The notes: generated by a model not told the origin, from the letters alone. A DNA stretch of 34,561 nt from Deltaproteobacteria bacterium GWC2_65_14 (GCA_001797615.1 MGPV01000054.1:1-34561); one strand, 5' to 3'. Shown: positions 16,276 through 25,878, counted from the first letter of the stretch. Numbers and translations are program-made.

Positions 16276-16488
16276 ATGTCGAACCGCCGGGAGAGCGGGA
16301 CGCTGGACCGGGAGAAGATCCGGGCGAACCTCCTGAGCGTCGAGCACGGGACGATCCTGGGCCCCTTCCGGCTGCGGAAGGACGGGACCCAGATCGGCCA
16401 CCGGAGCATCATCATCCAGTGGCAGCACGGGAAGAAGGAGATCGTCTGGCCCCAGAAAATGAGGACCGCCAGGCCGGTCATCCCATAG
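16276..16488 (+). pseudogene. C-terminal remnant of a branched-chain amino-acid-type periplasmic binding protein
   Basis: This 70-residue frame resembles the last 60 residues of LivJ-type (Peripla_BP_6) binding proteins: DREKIRANLLS helix, GPFRLRKDGTQIGH, the IIIQWQHGKKEIVWP strand pair and the TARPVIP tail. Full-length members have about 380-420 residues plus a signal peptide; neither is present upstream, where repeat modules lie instead. The ATG at 16276 follows a GGGGGG run that could serve as a ribosome site. The stop directly abuts the kinase ATG at 16489, so it may survive as a short leader or coupling frame. Similarity is from memory of the family pattern. It could instead be a real small protein. 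Confidence 0.6.
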
Positions 16489-18750
16489 ATGCGTCCGCGC
16501 AGTCTCTTTCTCCCCTTTTTCCTCGTCGTGACGGCCGTCGGCGTCGCGGTGGGGGTCGTCACCGCCTACCTCGTCTCGGCGAGGCTCATGGAAACGCTTG
16601 TCCGGATGGAAAAACGCCCGCTGGAGATGATCTCCGGGGAAACCTATTCCATCGCGTCGGAGACCTTCCACGGCCTGCTGGACTCCAGGAAGGAAGATGA
16701 CCCGGTGACGGTGCAGACCGCCAAGCAGGACGTTCTTGCCCGGATCGCGCACTACTCGGCCTCCGGGGTGCGGGGGGAATACCGTTTTGCCGTCCTCGAT
16801 GACGAAAACCGGATCCTGGTCGACTCCGGGGCGATGCTGGATTCCATTTCTTTACCCTCCTTCTCAGGAAGCCGGGAGACCCGGGAAGTCTCCTTCGAGG
16901 ACGGGGAGGGAAGGGCGGTCTTCGGATACCACCGGTTTTTCCCCGCCTGGCGGTGGCATATCCTCACGCTCGTCCACGACGAGGATCTTCGGCGAGAGGC
17001 GCGCGGGATCCTCTTCCTCCTGGTGGCTTCGGGGACGCTGGCCCTGGCGGTGTTCCTCGCCCTCTCCTACTTCCTGTTCATGCGGCACATCCAGAAACCG
17101 CTCCTCGGGCTGGTTGGGCACGCTCGGAGGATCATGTCCGGCCGGTACGAAGCGGAGCCGGTGACGGGAGCGGGAGAGATCGGGGAACTCTCGGAGGCCT
17201 TCCACCGGATGGCGGAGGCGATCCGAAAGCGGGAGAAATCGCTCCTGGACCTCGCCAGGTTCACCGCCTCGAACCCGAACCTGGTGATGAAGGTGGACAC
17301 GGAAGGGAGGATCCTCTACGCGAACACCAGCGTGGAGCGGGCGCTGTACGGGATGGGCCTTCCGATCCAGCACGGGGAGATGCTGCTCCCGGACGACGCC
17401 GGGGAGATCGCCCGGGACGTCCTCGCGTCGAAGGGAAAAATCCGGGAGGTGACCTTCCTCGCGGAAGGGAGGACGATCGTATACACCATCTTCGGGTTCG
17501 AGGGCGAGGAGTCGGCCGTCTTCCACGGGGTCGACGTCACCGAGAGGAAGGCGATGGAGGAGCAGCTGCTCCACTCCCGGAAGATGGAGACCCTCGGGCG
17601 GATCGCGGGCGGGGTCGCCCACGATTTCAACAACCTCCTCGCCGGGATCCTCGGCTACGCCTCCTACCTGAAAAGCAAGCCGCTCGCCGGTTCGGGGACC
17701 GATAAGGCGGTCGACAACATCGTGAAGGCGGCGGAACGGGGTGCGCAGCTGACGCGGCAGCTGCTCGGATTCGCGCGGAAGGGGACGCACGAGCATCTCC
17801 CGGTGGCCCTGAACCGGATCGTGGAGGAGGTCTCCGACCTCGTTTCCCAGACCTTCCTCAAGAACCTCTCGGTCGGACAGGAAAAGGCGGAGGACCTCCC
17901 TGTCGTCCGGGGGGACGCGACCCAGCTGAGCCAGTGCCTCATGAACCTGTGCGTGAACGCGCGGGACGCGATGCCGGACGGAGGGATCCTCACGATCACC
18001 ACCCGGAGGACCCTCCTGCGGGAGGATGTCCGGGAGCGGTTTTTCCGGATTCCGGCGGGGCTCTACGCGACGATCCTCGTGGAGGACCGCGGCCACGGCA
18101 TGGACGAGGCGACCCTCGAGCGGATCTTCGATCCCTTCTTCACCACCAAGGAGCCTCAGAAAGGGACCGGCCTCGGAATGGCGCTGGTCTACGGGATCGT
18201 GAAGACCCACGGGGGATACGTCACGGTGAAGAGCGCGCCCGGGGAGGGGACCTCGGTCCGGATCGATCTCCCCGCTTCCATGGAGGCAATCCCGGAGGCC
18301 GAGCCGGCCGTGGAATCCCCGCCGAGGGAACGAAGGGACATGCGGGCCGGCACCGCCCTCCTGGTCGACGACGAGGAGCTGGTCCGGGACGTGGCCGGGG
18401 CGATGCTCTCCTCCCTGGGGTACGAGGTGCTCACCGCCTCGGACGGAAGGGAAGGAGTGGAGCTCTTCCGACGGGAGCGGGACCGGATCTCCCTCACCGT
18501 GCTGGACCTCCGGATGCCGGTCATGGACGGGAAGAAGGCGTTCGAGGAGATCCGGTCGATCGATCCCTCGGCGCGGGTCGTCATCTCGACCGGATTCAGC
18601 GGCGACGAGGATGTCGGCCGGATGAAGGCCATGGGGGCGGCGGCCATCCTGTCGAAACCCTACTCCTACGGCGAGATCGCGCGGCTGGTCGCGGAACTCG
18701 GCGAGTGCCGGGAACCGGCCCCCTCACCCCCTCCAGTGGAGAAGGAATGA
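16489..18750 (+). CDS. Membrane-bound hybrid histidine kinase (Cache-HAMP-PAS-HisKA-HATPase-REC)
   Basis: Sensor kinase of 753 residues. Order: transmembrane helix 6-28, periplasmic Cache-like sensor about 30-170, second helix about 175-197, HAMP about 198-250, PAS about 257-355, HisKA with phospho-acceptor His378 in GGVAHDFNN, HATPase (NLCVNARDAM, GTGLGMAL) and a C-terminal receiver with Asp673 in VLDLRMP. There is no output domain, so signal must pass to another regulator. The ATG at 16489 directly follows the stop of the binding-protein remnant, which hints that the kinase once worked with an amino-acid-type binding protein. The 3' end overlaps convergent uppP by 27 bp. Confidence 0.92.
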   Translation: MRPRSLFLPFFLVVTAVGVAVGVVTAYLVSARLMETLVRMEKRPLEMISGETYSIASETFHGLLDSRKEDDPVTVQTAKQDVLARIAHYSASGVRGEYRFAVLDDENRILVDSGAMLDSISLPSFSGSRETREVSFEDGEGRAVFGYHRFFPAWRWHILTLVHDEDLRREARGILFLLVASGTLALAVFLALSYFLFMRHIQKPLLGLVGHARRIMSGRYEAEPVTGAGEIGELSEAFHRMAEAIRKREKSLLDLARFTASNPNLVMKVDTEGRILYANTSVERALYGMGLPIQHGEMLLPDDAGEIARDVLASKGKIREVTFLAEGRTIVYTIFGFEGEESAVFHGVDVTERKAMEEQLLHSRKMETLGRIAGGVAHDFNNLLAGILGYASYLKSKPLAGSGTDKAVDNIVKAAERGAQLTRQLLGFARKGTHEHLPVALNRIVEEVSDLVSQTFLKNLSVGQEKAEDLPVVRGDATQLSQCLMNLCVNARDAMPDGGILTITTRRTLLREDVRERFFRIPAGLYATILVEDRGHGMDEATLERIFDPFFTTKEPQKGTGLGMALVYGIVKTHGGYVTVKSAPGEGTSVRIDLPASMEAIPEAEPAVESPPRERRDMRAGTALLVDDEELVRDVAGAMLSSLGYEVLTASDGREGVELFRRERDRISLTVLDLRMPVMDGKKAFEEIRSIDPSARVVISTGFSGDEDVGRMKAMGAAAILSKPYSYGEIARLVAELGECREPAPSPPPVEKE

Positions 18751-19521
18751 GGCGGCGGCCAGCAGCAGGGTGTAGGGAGCGAACCGCAGAAACCTTCCCC
18801 GGGTGACGAACCGCTCCACCAGCAGCAGCGCACCATACCCCACGACCAGCGCGCAGAGGAAGCCGGAGATGGACGGGAGAACCCCGGGCAGCGCCGACAC
18901 TCCGCGGTAGAGGGTCAGGAAGGAGGCCCCCAGGATCGCCGGCAGCGAGATCAGGAAGGAGTACTTCGCGCTCCGGGAGGCCCCGATCCCGAGCATCAGC
19001 GCCAGCGAGATCGTCGATCCGGACCGGGAAAGCCCCGGCAGCACGGCGGCCCCCTGGATGAGCCCGATCGCCAGCGCGTCCCAGAAGGAGATCCGGTCCG
19101 GGTCGAGCCTGTGCCGGAACCGGAGGTTGCTCATCATCAGGAACAGCGTGAGGACGAGGTACCCGCCCCCCACGCCGCGCAGGGTGATCCCGGTCTCCAC
19201 GAAGTCGCGCAGCGCGAACCCGATGACCGCCGTCGGGACGCTGCTCACGATGACCAGCAGGATGTCGCGCTTCCCCCAGGCGGGCGTCTCGAACCCGGTC
19301 TCCCGCCGGAAGAGGGAGCCGAGCATCCAGGAGATCTCCCGGCGGAGGAAGATGAGGATCGCCACCACGGTCCCGAGGTGAAGCAGCAGGTCGAACGCCA
19401 GCTCCGGTCCCGTAAGCCCGAGCAGATGCTGGGCGAGGACGAGATGGCCGGAGCTGCTGACCGGGAGGAACTCGGTCAGCCCCTGGAGGATCCCGAGGAG
19501 GATCGCCATCCAGACCGTCAT
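18724..19521 (-). CDS. uppP: Undecaprenyl-diphosphate phosphatase UppP (BacA)
   Basis: Inner-membrane phosphatase that recycles undecaprenyl diphosphate to the monophosphate for cell-wall and glycan synthesis; overexpression confers bacitracin resistance in other bacteria. The 265 residues match family length. Both conserved loops are present: LQGLTEFLPVSSSGHLVLA near the N-terminus and LIQGAAVLPGLSRSGSTIS in the second half, with about eight hydrophobic segments. The ATG at 19521 lies 7 nt after the phosphomannomutase stop, so it is the last gene of a malic enzyme-phosphomannomutase-uppP operon. The ribosome site is weak. Confidence 0.95.
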   Translation of the reverse strand: MTVWMAILLGILQGLTEFLPVSSSGHLVLAQHLLGLTGPELAFDLLLHLGTVVAILIFLRREISWMLGSLFRRETGFETPAWGKRDILLVIVSSVPTAVIGFALRDFVETGITLRGVGGGYLVLTLFLMMSNLRFRHRLDPDRISFWDALAIGLIQGAAVLPGLSRSGSTISLALMLGIGASRSAKYSFLISLPAILGASFLTLYRGVSALPGVLPSISGFLCALVVGYGALLLVERFVTRGRFLRFAPYTLLLAAASFLLHWRG

Positions 19522-19528
19522 GTCCGCT

Positions 19529-20893
19529 TCACCGGGAGATTCCCGCCCTGGCCGATTCCACGGCCCCCTGCATGACGGAGCGGATCCGCTCCAGCGCCTC
19601 CCGGTCCTTCCCCTCGAACCGCAGGACCAGGACCGGCTGGGTGTTCGAAGCGCGGACCAGCCCCCATCCCCCTTCGAAGAGGGCGCGGATCCCGTCCACC
19701 TCGATCACCTCCCGTGCCAGGGGCCGGACGAGCTCCGCGACCCGCCGCGCAACGGCGAATTTCTCCTCGTCGGGGCAGTCGACCCGGATCTCCGGGGTGG
19801 CCACCAGCGGGGGAAGATCGGACAGCATGCCGCTCAGCGGGACGGGGGAGTCTGCGAGGAGCTCGAAGAGCCTCGCGGAGGCGTAGATCGCGTCGTCGAA
19901 GCCGAGGAACCGGTCGGCGAAGAAGATGTGCCCGCTCATCTCCCCCGCCACCTCGGCCGCCTCCTCCTTCATCTTCTGCTTGATGAGCGAGTGCCCCGCC
20001 TTCCACATGACCGGCCTTCCCCCGCGCCGGGCGATGTCGTCGTAGAGGTTCTGCGACGCCTTCACCTCGGAGATGACGGTCGCCCCCGGCTTCCGCGCGA
20101 GGATCTCCCGCGCGAACAGGAGGAGGAGGGAGTCCCCGAAGAGGATGTTCCCCCGCTCGTCCACGGCGCCGATCCGGTCGGCGTCGCCGTCGTATCCCAC
20201 CCCGACGTCGGCCCCCGTCTCCAATACCGCCCGGACGAGGAACCGCAGGTTCTCCGGTACGGTGGGATCGGGGAAATGGTTGGGGAACCGCCCGTCCATG
20301 TCGCAGAAAAGCTCCACGACCTCCATCCCCATCTCGCGGAACAGGGGCACAGCCACGATCCCGCCGGTGCCGTTCCCGGCGTCCACCACCACCTTGAGCG
20401 GGCGGGAGATGGAGATGTTCGACCGCACATACTCCCGGTACGCCGGGATCACCTCCCGTACGGACACGGATCCCCGCCCGGAGGCGAAGGCGCCCCCTTC
20501 CACGATCCCGCGGATCTCCTGGACCTGTTCCCCGTAGAGGGTGCCCGGCCCCAGGCAGAGCTTGAACCCGTTGAACTCGGGGGGGTTGTGGCTGCCGGTG
20601 ATCATGACCCCGGCGTCCGCGGGAAACCGGAGGATGGCGAAGTAGAGAAGCGGGGTCGGGCAGACCCCCACGTCGAACACGTCGAGGCCGGTGGAAAGCA
20701 CCCCCTCCACCAGGGCGTCGCGGAAGGAGGAGGAGCTCAGCCGGCAGTCCCGACCGACGACGACCGTTTGCGCCCCCCGCTTCCGCGCGTAGGTTCCGAA
20801 CCCCTTCCCGATCCGCGCCACCCCTCCGGGGTCCAGATCCTCGCCGACTCTTCCCCGGATGTCGTACTCCCGGAATATGTGGGGATTCAGCAC
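19529..20893 (-). CDS. Phosphomannomutase/phosphoglucomutase (AlgC/ManB type)
   Basis: Interconverts hexose 6- and 1-phosphates, feeding GDP-mannose and UDP-glucose synthesis for polysaccharides. The 454 residues have all four family landmarks: N-terminal FREYDIRG, phosphoserine loop TGSHNPPEFNGFK with Ser101, magnesium loop DGDADR (235-240), and C-terminal phosphate-binding RASNTQPVLVLRFEG. The GTG at 20893 has AAGGGGG upstream and lies 10 nt after the malic enzyme stop. Mannose versus glucose preference cannot be read from the sequence. Confidence 0.93.
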   Translation of the reverse strand: MLNPHIFREYDIRGRVGEDLDPGGVARIGKGFGTYARKRGAQTVVVGRDCRLSSSSFRDALVEGVLSTGLDVFDVGVCPTPLLYFAILRFPADAGVMITGSHNPPEFNGFKLCLGPGTLYGEQVQEIRGIVEGGAFASGRGSVSVREVIPAYREYVRSNISISRPLKVVVDAGNGTGGIVAVPLFREMGMEVVELFCDMDGRFPNHFPDPTVPENLRFLVRAVLETGADVGVGYDGDADRIGAVDERGNILFGDSLLLLFAREILARKPGATVISEVKASQNLYDDIARRGGRPVMWKAGHSLIKQKMKEEAAEVAGEMSGHIFFADRFLGFDDAIYASARLFELLADSPVPLSGMLSDLPPLVATPEIRVDCPDEEKFAVARRVAELVRPLAREVIEVDGIRALFEGGWGLVRASNTQPVLVLRFEGKDREALERIRSVMQGAVESARAGISR

Positions 20894-20903
20894 CGATCCC
20901 CCT

Positions 20904-22349
<1,446 letters not shown>

Positions 22350-22397
22350 GTGTGTCCTCCATGGAGGCTTCTGTGGGAATGTTCAAGCGTGAGTGCA

Positions 22398-22426
22398 ATT
22401 CTATTTTTCCGGGACTCCCAATTCAA
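22398..22426 (-). promoter_or_regulatory. Sigma-70 promoter of the malic enzyme operon
   Basis: On the minus strand TTGAAT (22426-22421), a 17-nt spacer and TAGAAT (22403-22398) form a good promoter, with a start near 22391 and a leader of about 42 nt. The -35 box overlaps the palindrome at 22420-22432. Confidence 0.65.
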
Positions 22427-22473
22427 GGAATTTCGCCCCGGCGATCCGCCCCTCCGGGGAACCATTCCCGGGA
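22420..22473. promoter_or_regulatory. Two palindromes in the malE-type/XRE divergent region
   Basis: AATTC-AAG-GAATT (22420-22432) is a perfect palindrome over the malic enzyme -35 box. TCCGGGGAA-CCA-TTCCCGGGA (22453-22473) is a 21-bp near-perfect palindrome. Either could be the operator of the adjacent XRE-cupin regulator. No convincing promoter for that regulator was found. Confidence 0.4.
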
Positions 22474-22577
22474 TTCGACCATCTTAACGGTATTCTGTGC
22501 CCGGATGCACTTTCCCGAAGATCCGGTGTGCAGGGCTTTTACAGCACGGTATCCTATAGCAAGGGGGATTTTCCTTG

Positions 22578-23114
22578 ATGATCGATGTCGGAAAACGGAT
22601 CAAGAGCGTCCGGAAAAGGAAGGGGCTGACGCTCCAGGAGCTGTCGGAGAAAAGCGGGATGTCCGCCACGGCGATCAGCGCGATCGAGCGGAACGTCTCC
22701 TCCCCGACCGTGACCACCCTGGCCAGCATCGGGAGGGCCCTCGGCGAATCGCTCTCCTCGCTGCTCGGGGAAACCGAGACCGAGTATCTCCTCACGCGCG
22801 CGTCCACGAGGAACCCGGTGGCGACGGATCTCCGGAACGTGGACTTCCGGAGTCTCGGCTCCGGGATCCCCGGCCAGCGCTTTCGCCCCCTGCACTGCAC
22901 CCTGCAGCCCGGTTCGGCCAGCGGGGAGGACTACGTGAACCACCCGGGGGACGATTTCTTCTTCGTGATCCGGGGAGCGCTGGAGGTGGATCTGAACGGG
23001 ACCACCCTGATGCTTGAGGAAGGGGACAGCCTCTACTGCCGCGGCAACACCCCCTACCGGTGGAAAAACACGGCGGAAGGGGACACCCACCTGCTGGTCG
23101 TGGCCGCAGCCTGA
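22578..23114 (+). CDS. XRE-family transcriptional regulator with C-terminal cupin domain
   Basis: DNA-binding regulator of 178 residues. The N-terminal helix-turn-helix (about 5-60) has LTLQELSEKSGMSATAISAIERNVSSPTVTTLASIG, and the cupin (about 105-175) has HPGDDFFFVIRGALEVDL and LEEGDSLYCRGNTPYRW, a small-molecule or metal-binding barrel. Members of this architecture often control uptake or catabolism genes next to them. The ATG at 22578 sits 10 nt after AAGGGGG; a TTG one codon earlier is also possible. It is divergent from the malic enzyme operon, whose promoter carries a palindrome, so control of that operon is plausible. Confidence 0.9.
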   Translation: MIDVGKRIKSVRKRKGLTLQELSEKSGMSATAISAIERNVSSPTVTTLASIGRALGESLSSLLGETETEYLLTRASTRNPVATDLRNVDFRSLGSGIPGQRFRPLHCTLQPGSASGEDYVNHPGDDFFFVIRGALEVDLNGTTLMLEEGDSLYCRGNTPYRWKNTAEGDTHLLVVAAA

Positions 23115-23159
23115 CCGGTTCCCGCGTTCCGGGGGCCTCTCCCCCGCTACGCGGACCGG
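23115..23159. terminator. Nested hairpin between convergent genes
   Basis: An inner GGGGG-CCTCT-CCCCC stem (23131-23145) lies inside partly pairing outer arms (CCGGTTCCCGCG and CGCGGACCGG). It starts right after the XRE-cupin stop and sits between convergent genes, so it may end both transcripts. There is no U-run. Confidence 0.4.
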
Positions 23160-23205
23160 GGCACCCCCGCCCTCGGGCAGACCGGCGCGCGGTTTCCCGC
23201 AGCCC

Positions 23206-23466
23206 TCATTCCGGACCGCTCCGCCGGAGGACGAGCACCTCGAACCCCTGGACGTCCACCTCGAGGACGACCCCCTCGATCACGCAGGTGAACAGCTTTC
23301 CGGATCCCGGGAATCCGTCGTCCGGCGACGGGGGGAACGCATCCTGTCCGGCCAGCCAGTCCAGCATCCCCCGGACCTCGCGGAAGGTCATGTCGGTCGC
23401 GGTGATGATGCTGTAGACCTTGCCCCGGTGGTCGATGGGGTAGATCTCCAGTTCTTCGGAGTGCAT
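23206..23466 (-). CDS. Small protein of unknown function
   Basis: 86 residues, acidic, with no signal peptide or membrane segment. The sequence looks like a small alpha/beta fold: strands IYPIDHRGKVYSIITAT, a helix FREVRGMLDWLAG, then strands LFTCVIEGVVLEVDVQGFEVLVLRR. The ATG at 23466 has a good AAAGGAG ribosome site 5 nt upstream, which supports it as a real gene. It converges on the XRE-cupin gene and diverges from the acyl-CoA-synthetase-like gene. I do not recognise the family. Confidence 0.65.
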   Translation of the reverse strand: MHSEELEIYPIDHRGKVYSIITATDMTFREVRGMLDWLAGQDAFPPSPDDGFPGSGKLFTCVIEGVVLEVDVQGFEVLVLRRSGPE

Positions 23467-23482
23467 GGGGCTCCTTTCGCGC

Positions 23483-23510
23483 TTTACGGGGAAACCGGGT
23501 GTAGTATACG
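23483..23510 (+). promoter_or_regulatory. Probable sigma-70 promoter of the acyl-CoA-synthetase-like gene
   Basis: TTTACG (23483-23488), a 16-nt spacer and TATACG (23505-23510) lie 36 nt before the TTG start at 23547. Confidence 0.45.
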
Positions 23511-23546
23511 CTGGATTTCCGGAGCCGGGGAAGGGAGGGAGTCCTG

Positions 23547-25085
23547 TTGCTGCTCCGCGACCTGTTGGCCCACAACGCGAGAGTCCATTCCGCCCGCACC
23601 GCGCTCTCCACGGAGGGAGAAGAGATTTCCTACGGCGGCCTCGAACCGCTCGTGCGGCGGACCGCCGCCGCTCTCCACGGTCTCGGGGTGCGGAAGGGAG
23701 ACCGCGTGGCGGTCCTCTCGCAGAGCTCCCTGCGGTACGTGGAGCTGCTCTTCGCCGTCCCCGCGGCGGGAGGGATCTTCGTCCCCCTGAACCCGCTGTT
23801 CATCGCACGGGAGCTCCGGCAACTCCTTATCCATTCGAGAGCCCGCGTTCTCCTGTTCGCCTCGGAATTCGAGGAGAGGGTGAACGAGCTGTTCCCGGCC
23901 CTTGCGGGGAGGACGGAAGCCTACTGCATCGACTCCTCCCGGAACGGCTACCCCCTCCTTCCGCGGAAGGGAGCCCCGGAACCCCCCGCCGACATCCCCT
24001 CGTCGGACCGGGATATCGCCCTGCAGGTCTACACCGGCGAGCGCTCCGGTCGCCCGACGGGGGCGATGCTGTCCCACCGGAACCTCCTCGCCGCCGCCGC
24101 CTCCGCCGCCGTGGAGCTCGGGCTCTCGCGGAAGGACGTCTTTCTCTCCTGCACCCCCCTCCCCTTCATCGCCGGAACCGGGAGACTGCTACGGTATCTC
24201 TACGTCGGGGGAACGATCCACCTGCAGGACGAGTTCGATCCCGACGGGGTGCTGGGGACGATCGAGCGCCGCAAGGTCACCCACGTGCTCCTCACCCCCG
24301 CCATGATCGCCCGGATCCTCTCCCTCCCCGCGGCGGAGCGGTACGATCTCGCCACGCTGCGCACGGTGCTCTACGGAGGATCCTCCATCCCTCTCGACCT
24401 GCTGCGCCGCGCCATCCGGTTCTTCCGGTGCGACATGGTGCAGTCCTACGGGCAGGTGGAGTCGGCGGGGATTCTCTCCTTTCTTCACCCGGAGGACCAT
24501 TCCCTCGACGAGAGCAGCCCCTACATGCGGAAGCTGACCTCGGTGGGAAAGGAGGCGGTCGGGGTGGAGATCCGGGTGGTGGACGGGGAAGGACGGCCGA
24601 TCGCGCCGAACCAGGTCGGGGAGATCGTGGCCCGGGGGGAGAACGTCTTCGAGGGGTATTTCGAGGATCCGGAGTCCACGGCGGAGGTCCTCCGGGAGGG
24701 CTGGCTCCACACGGGGGACGTGGCCTCCGTGGACGAGGAGGGATACCTCTATATCGTCGACCGGATGCGGGATACCCTGATGGTCGGCGGAATCCCGGTC
24801 ACTCCCCGGGAGATCGAGTCGGTTCTCGCGGAGCACCCCGGCGTGGAGGAAGCGGCCGTCGTCGGACGCCCCGACTACGCCCTCGGGGAGATCCCGGTCG
24901 CCTTCCTCACACTGCGGGAGGGGTCCCGGGCGGACGCGGAGGAGATCCTCGCCCATTGCCGGAGCAACATGGCCCCCTTCAAGATCCCCCGGGCGGTCTC
25001 CTTCCTCCCCCGGCTCCCGAAGAACAGCGCCGGCAAGGTGCTCAAGGCGAAGCTCCGGGAAGGGATCCTGGCCCAAAGAAGCTGA
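23547..25085 (+). CDS. AMP-dependent acyl-CoA synthetase/ligase-like protein with altered P-loop
   Basis: Member of the ANL adenylating superfamily, 512 residues, near the usual length. Motifs present: ISYGGLEPLVRRTAAAL near the N-terminus, SYGQVES (A5), GWLHTGDVASVDEEGYLYIVDR (A7/A8) and the C-terminal lysine motif PKNSAGKVLK (A10). The phosphate-binding A3 loop, normally like YTSGTTGRPKG, reads YTGERSGRPTG (162-172), losing the usual Thr/Lys residues. The enzyme may have weak or changed activity. The start is TTG at 23547, 7 nt after a GGGAGGGAG site. Its stop abuts that of the convergent AMMECR1 gene. Confidence 0.88.
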   Translation: MLLRDLLAHNARVHSARTALSTEGEEISYGGLEPLVRRTAAALHGLGVRKGDRVAVLSQSSLRYVELLFAVPAAGGIFVPLNPLFIARELRQLLIHSRARVLLFASEFEERVNELFPALAGRTEAYCIDSSRNGYPLLPRKGAPEPPADIPSSDRDIALQVYTGERSGRPTGAMLSHRNLLAAAASAAVELGLSRKDVFLSCTPLPFIAGTGRLLRYLYVGGTIHLQDEFDPDGVLGTIERRKVTHVLLTPAMIARILSLPAAERYDLATLRTVLYGGSSIPLDLLRRAIRFFRCDMVQSYGQVESAGILSFLHPEDHSLDESSPYMRKLTSVGKEAVGVEIRVVDGEGRPIAPNQVGEIVARGENVFEGYFEDPESTAEVLREGWLHTGDVASVDEEGYLYIVDRMRDTLMVGGIPVTPREIESVLAEHPGVEEAAVVGRPDYALGEIPVAFLTLREGSRADAEEILAHCRSNMAPFKIPRAVSFLPRLPKNSAGKVLKAKLREGILAQRS

Positions 25086-25655
25086 CTACTCCCCGAACAC
25101 CTCCGCCGTGAAGGAATAGAGCTCGACCTCCTCCCTCCAGGCGTCCCCCGGCAGCCCGGCCTTCGCGCACAGGCGGGAGAGGAAGGTCTCCCGGTTCCAG
25201 CCATGCAGCGCGGCCACCTGGGGGAGCAGCAGCCCTCTGTGCATTCCTTTCCGGATCGCGAGGCCGTGGGTCCCGACGGCGATCTCCCCCGGGGAAACGG
25301 GGAAGAGAGGAGAGAGAACGGAGATCTCGAACCGGACCTTCCCGACCTCGTCCTGGGTCACGGGAGGAAAGCGGAGATCCTCGGTCGCCGCCGCGATCGC
25401 GCACTCCTGGACGGTCCGGTAGAGGGGCGACTTCGCTTCCGTGTACCCGATGCACCCCCGGAGGCTTCCTTCCAGGGTCAGGGTCACGAAGGCGGCCCCG
25501 GGGGCCAAAAGCGTCTCCGAGGAGGGCGGTTCCTTCCGAATCCCCTCCCCCCCGAGGGTGGCGGACACGGCCCTCCTCGCGATCGCGAGAAGCTCCGCGC
25601 GCTCCGCCTCGTCCAGCGGAAAGGGGGAGCGGCCTCCCTCACCGGGGGACGACAT
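25086..25655 (-). CDS. AMMECR1-domain protein
   Basis: 189 residues matching the AMMECR1 family, found from bacteria to humans; its exact biochemical role is unsettled. The hallmark is GSLRGCIGY, preceded by AAFVTLTLEG and followed by RFPPVTQDEVGKVRFEISVLSP. In many genomes the domain sits beside or is fused to MEMO proteins or radical-SAM enzymes; neither is adjacent here. The ATG at 25655 (MSSPGEGG) is preferred over a longer reading whose extra residues are Ser/Trp-rich and lie over another frame. The two convergent stop codons touch at 25085/25086. Confidence 0.88.
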   Translation of the reverse strand: MSSPGEGGRSPFPLDEAERAELLAIARRAVSATLGGEGIRKEPPSSETLLAPGAAFVTLTLEGSLRGCIGYTEAKSPLYRTVQECAIAAATEDLRFPPVTQDEVGKVRFEISVLSPLFPVSPGEIAVGTHGLAIRKGMHRGLLLPQVAALHGWNRETFLSRLCAKAGLPGDAWREEVELYSFTAEVFGE

Positions 25656-25815
25656 CGCGCGTCCCCGCTCCGCCGGAATTCCGCTCCACTGCGGCGACCT
25701 CCAGCCGCTCTCGGACCAGCAGCCGGATGAACTCCTCGTCGTCCACGACGAGCAGCCGCTCCCCGTTCGACGGGACACCCGGAACCCCGGGACGGATGTC
25801 GATTTTCCCGCTCAC
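25639..25815 (-). pseudogene. Truncated response-regulator receiver fragment
   Basis: A 58-residue frame from GTG at 25815 contains RLLVVDDEEFIRLLVRERLE at 20-39, which matches the first strand, acidic pair and first helix of a receiver domain. The phospho-accepting Asp region and everything after helix 1 are missing; the sequence then turns to VAAVERNSGGAGTRDVVPR and stops. A normal receiver has about 120 residues, so this looks like a decayed remnant. GAGAGG lies 2 nt before the GTG. The end overlaps the AMMECR1 start by 17 nt. Confidence 0.5.
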
Positions 25816-25835
25816 ATCCTCTCTTTTCGGGCAGG

Positions 25836-25872
25836 CCGGGGGGGATATTTAGCGGTTTTTTCCCCCTCCCGG
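25836..25872 (-). terminator. Hairpin downstream of the YchF-like gene
   Basis: CCGGGGGGGA (25836-25845) pairs with TCCCCCTCCCGG (25861-25872) with one bulge; the loop is A/T-rich. It begins 6 nt after the stop of the minus-strand YchF-like gene and precedes the receiver fragment. Confidence 0.5.
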
Positions 25873-25878
25873 ACCGTC

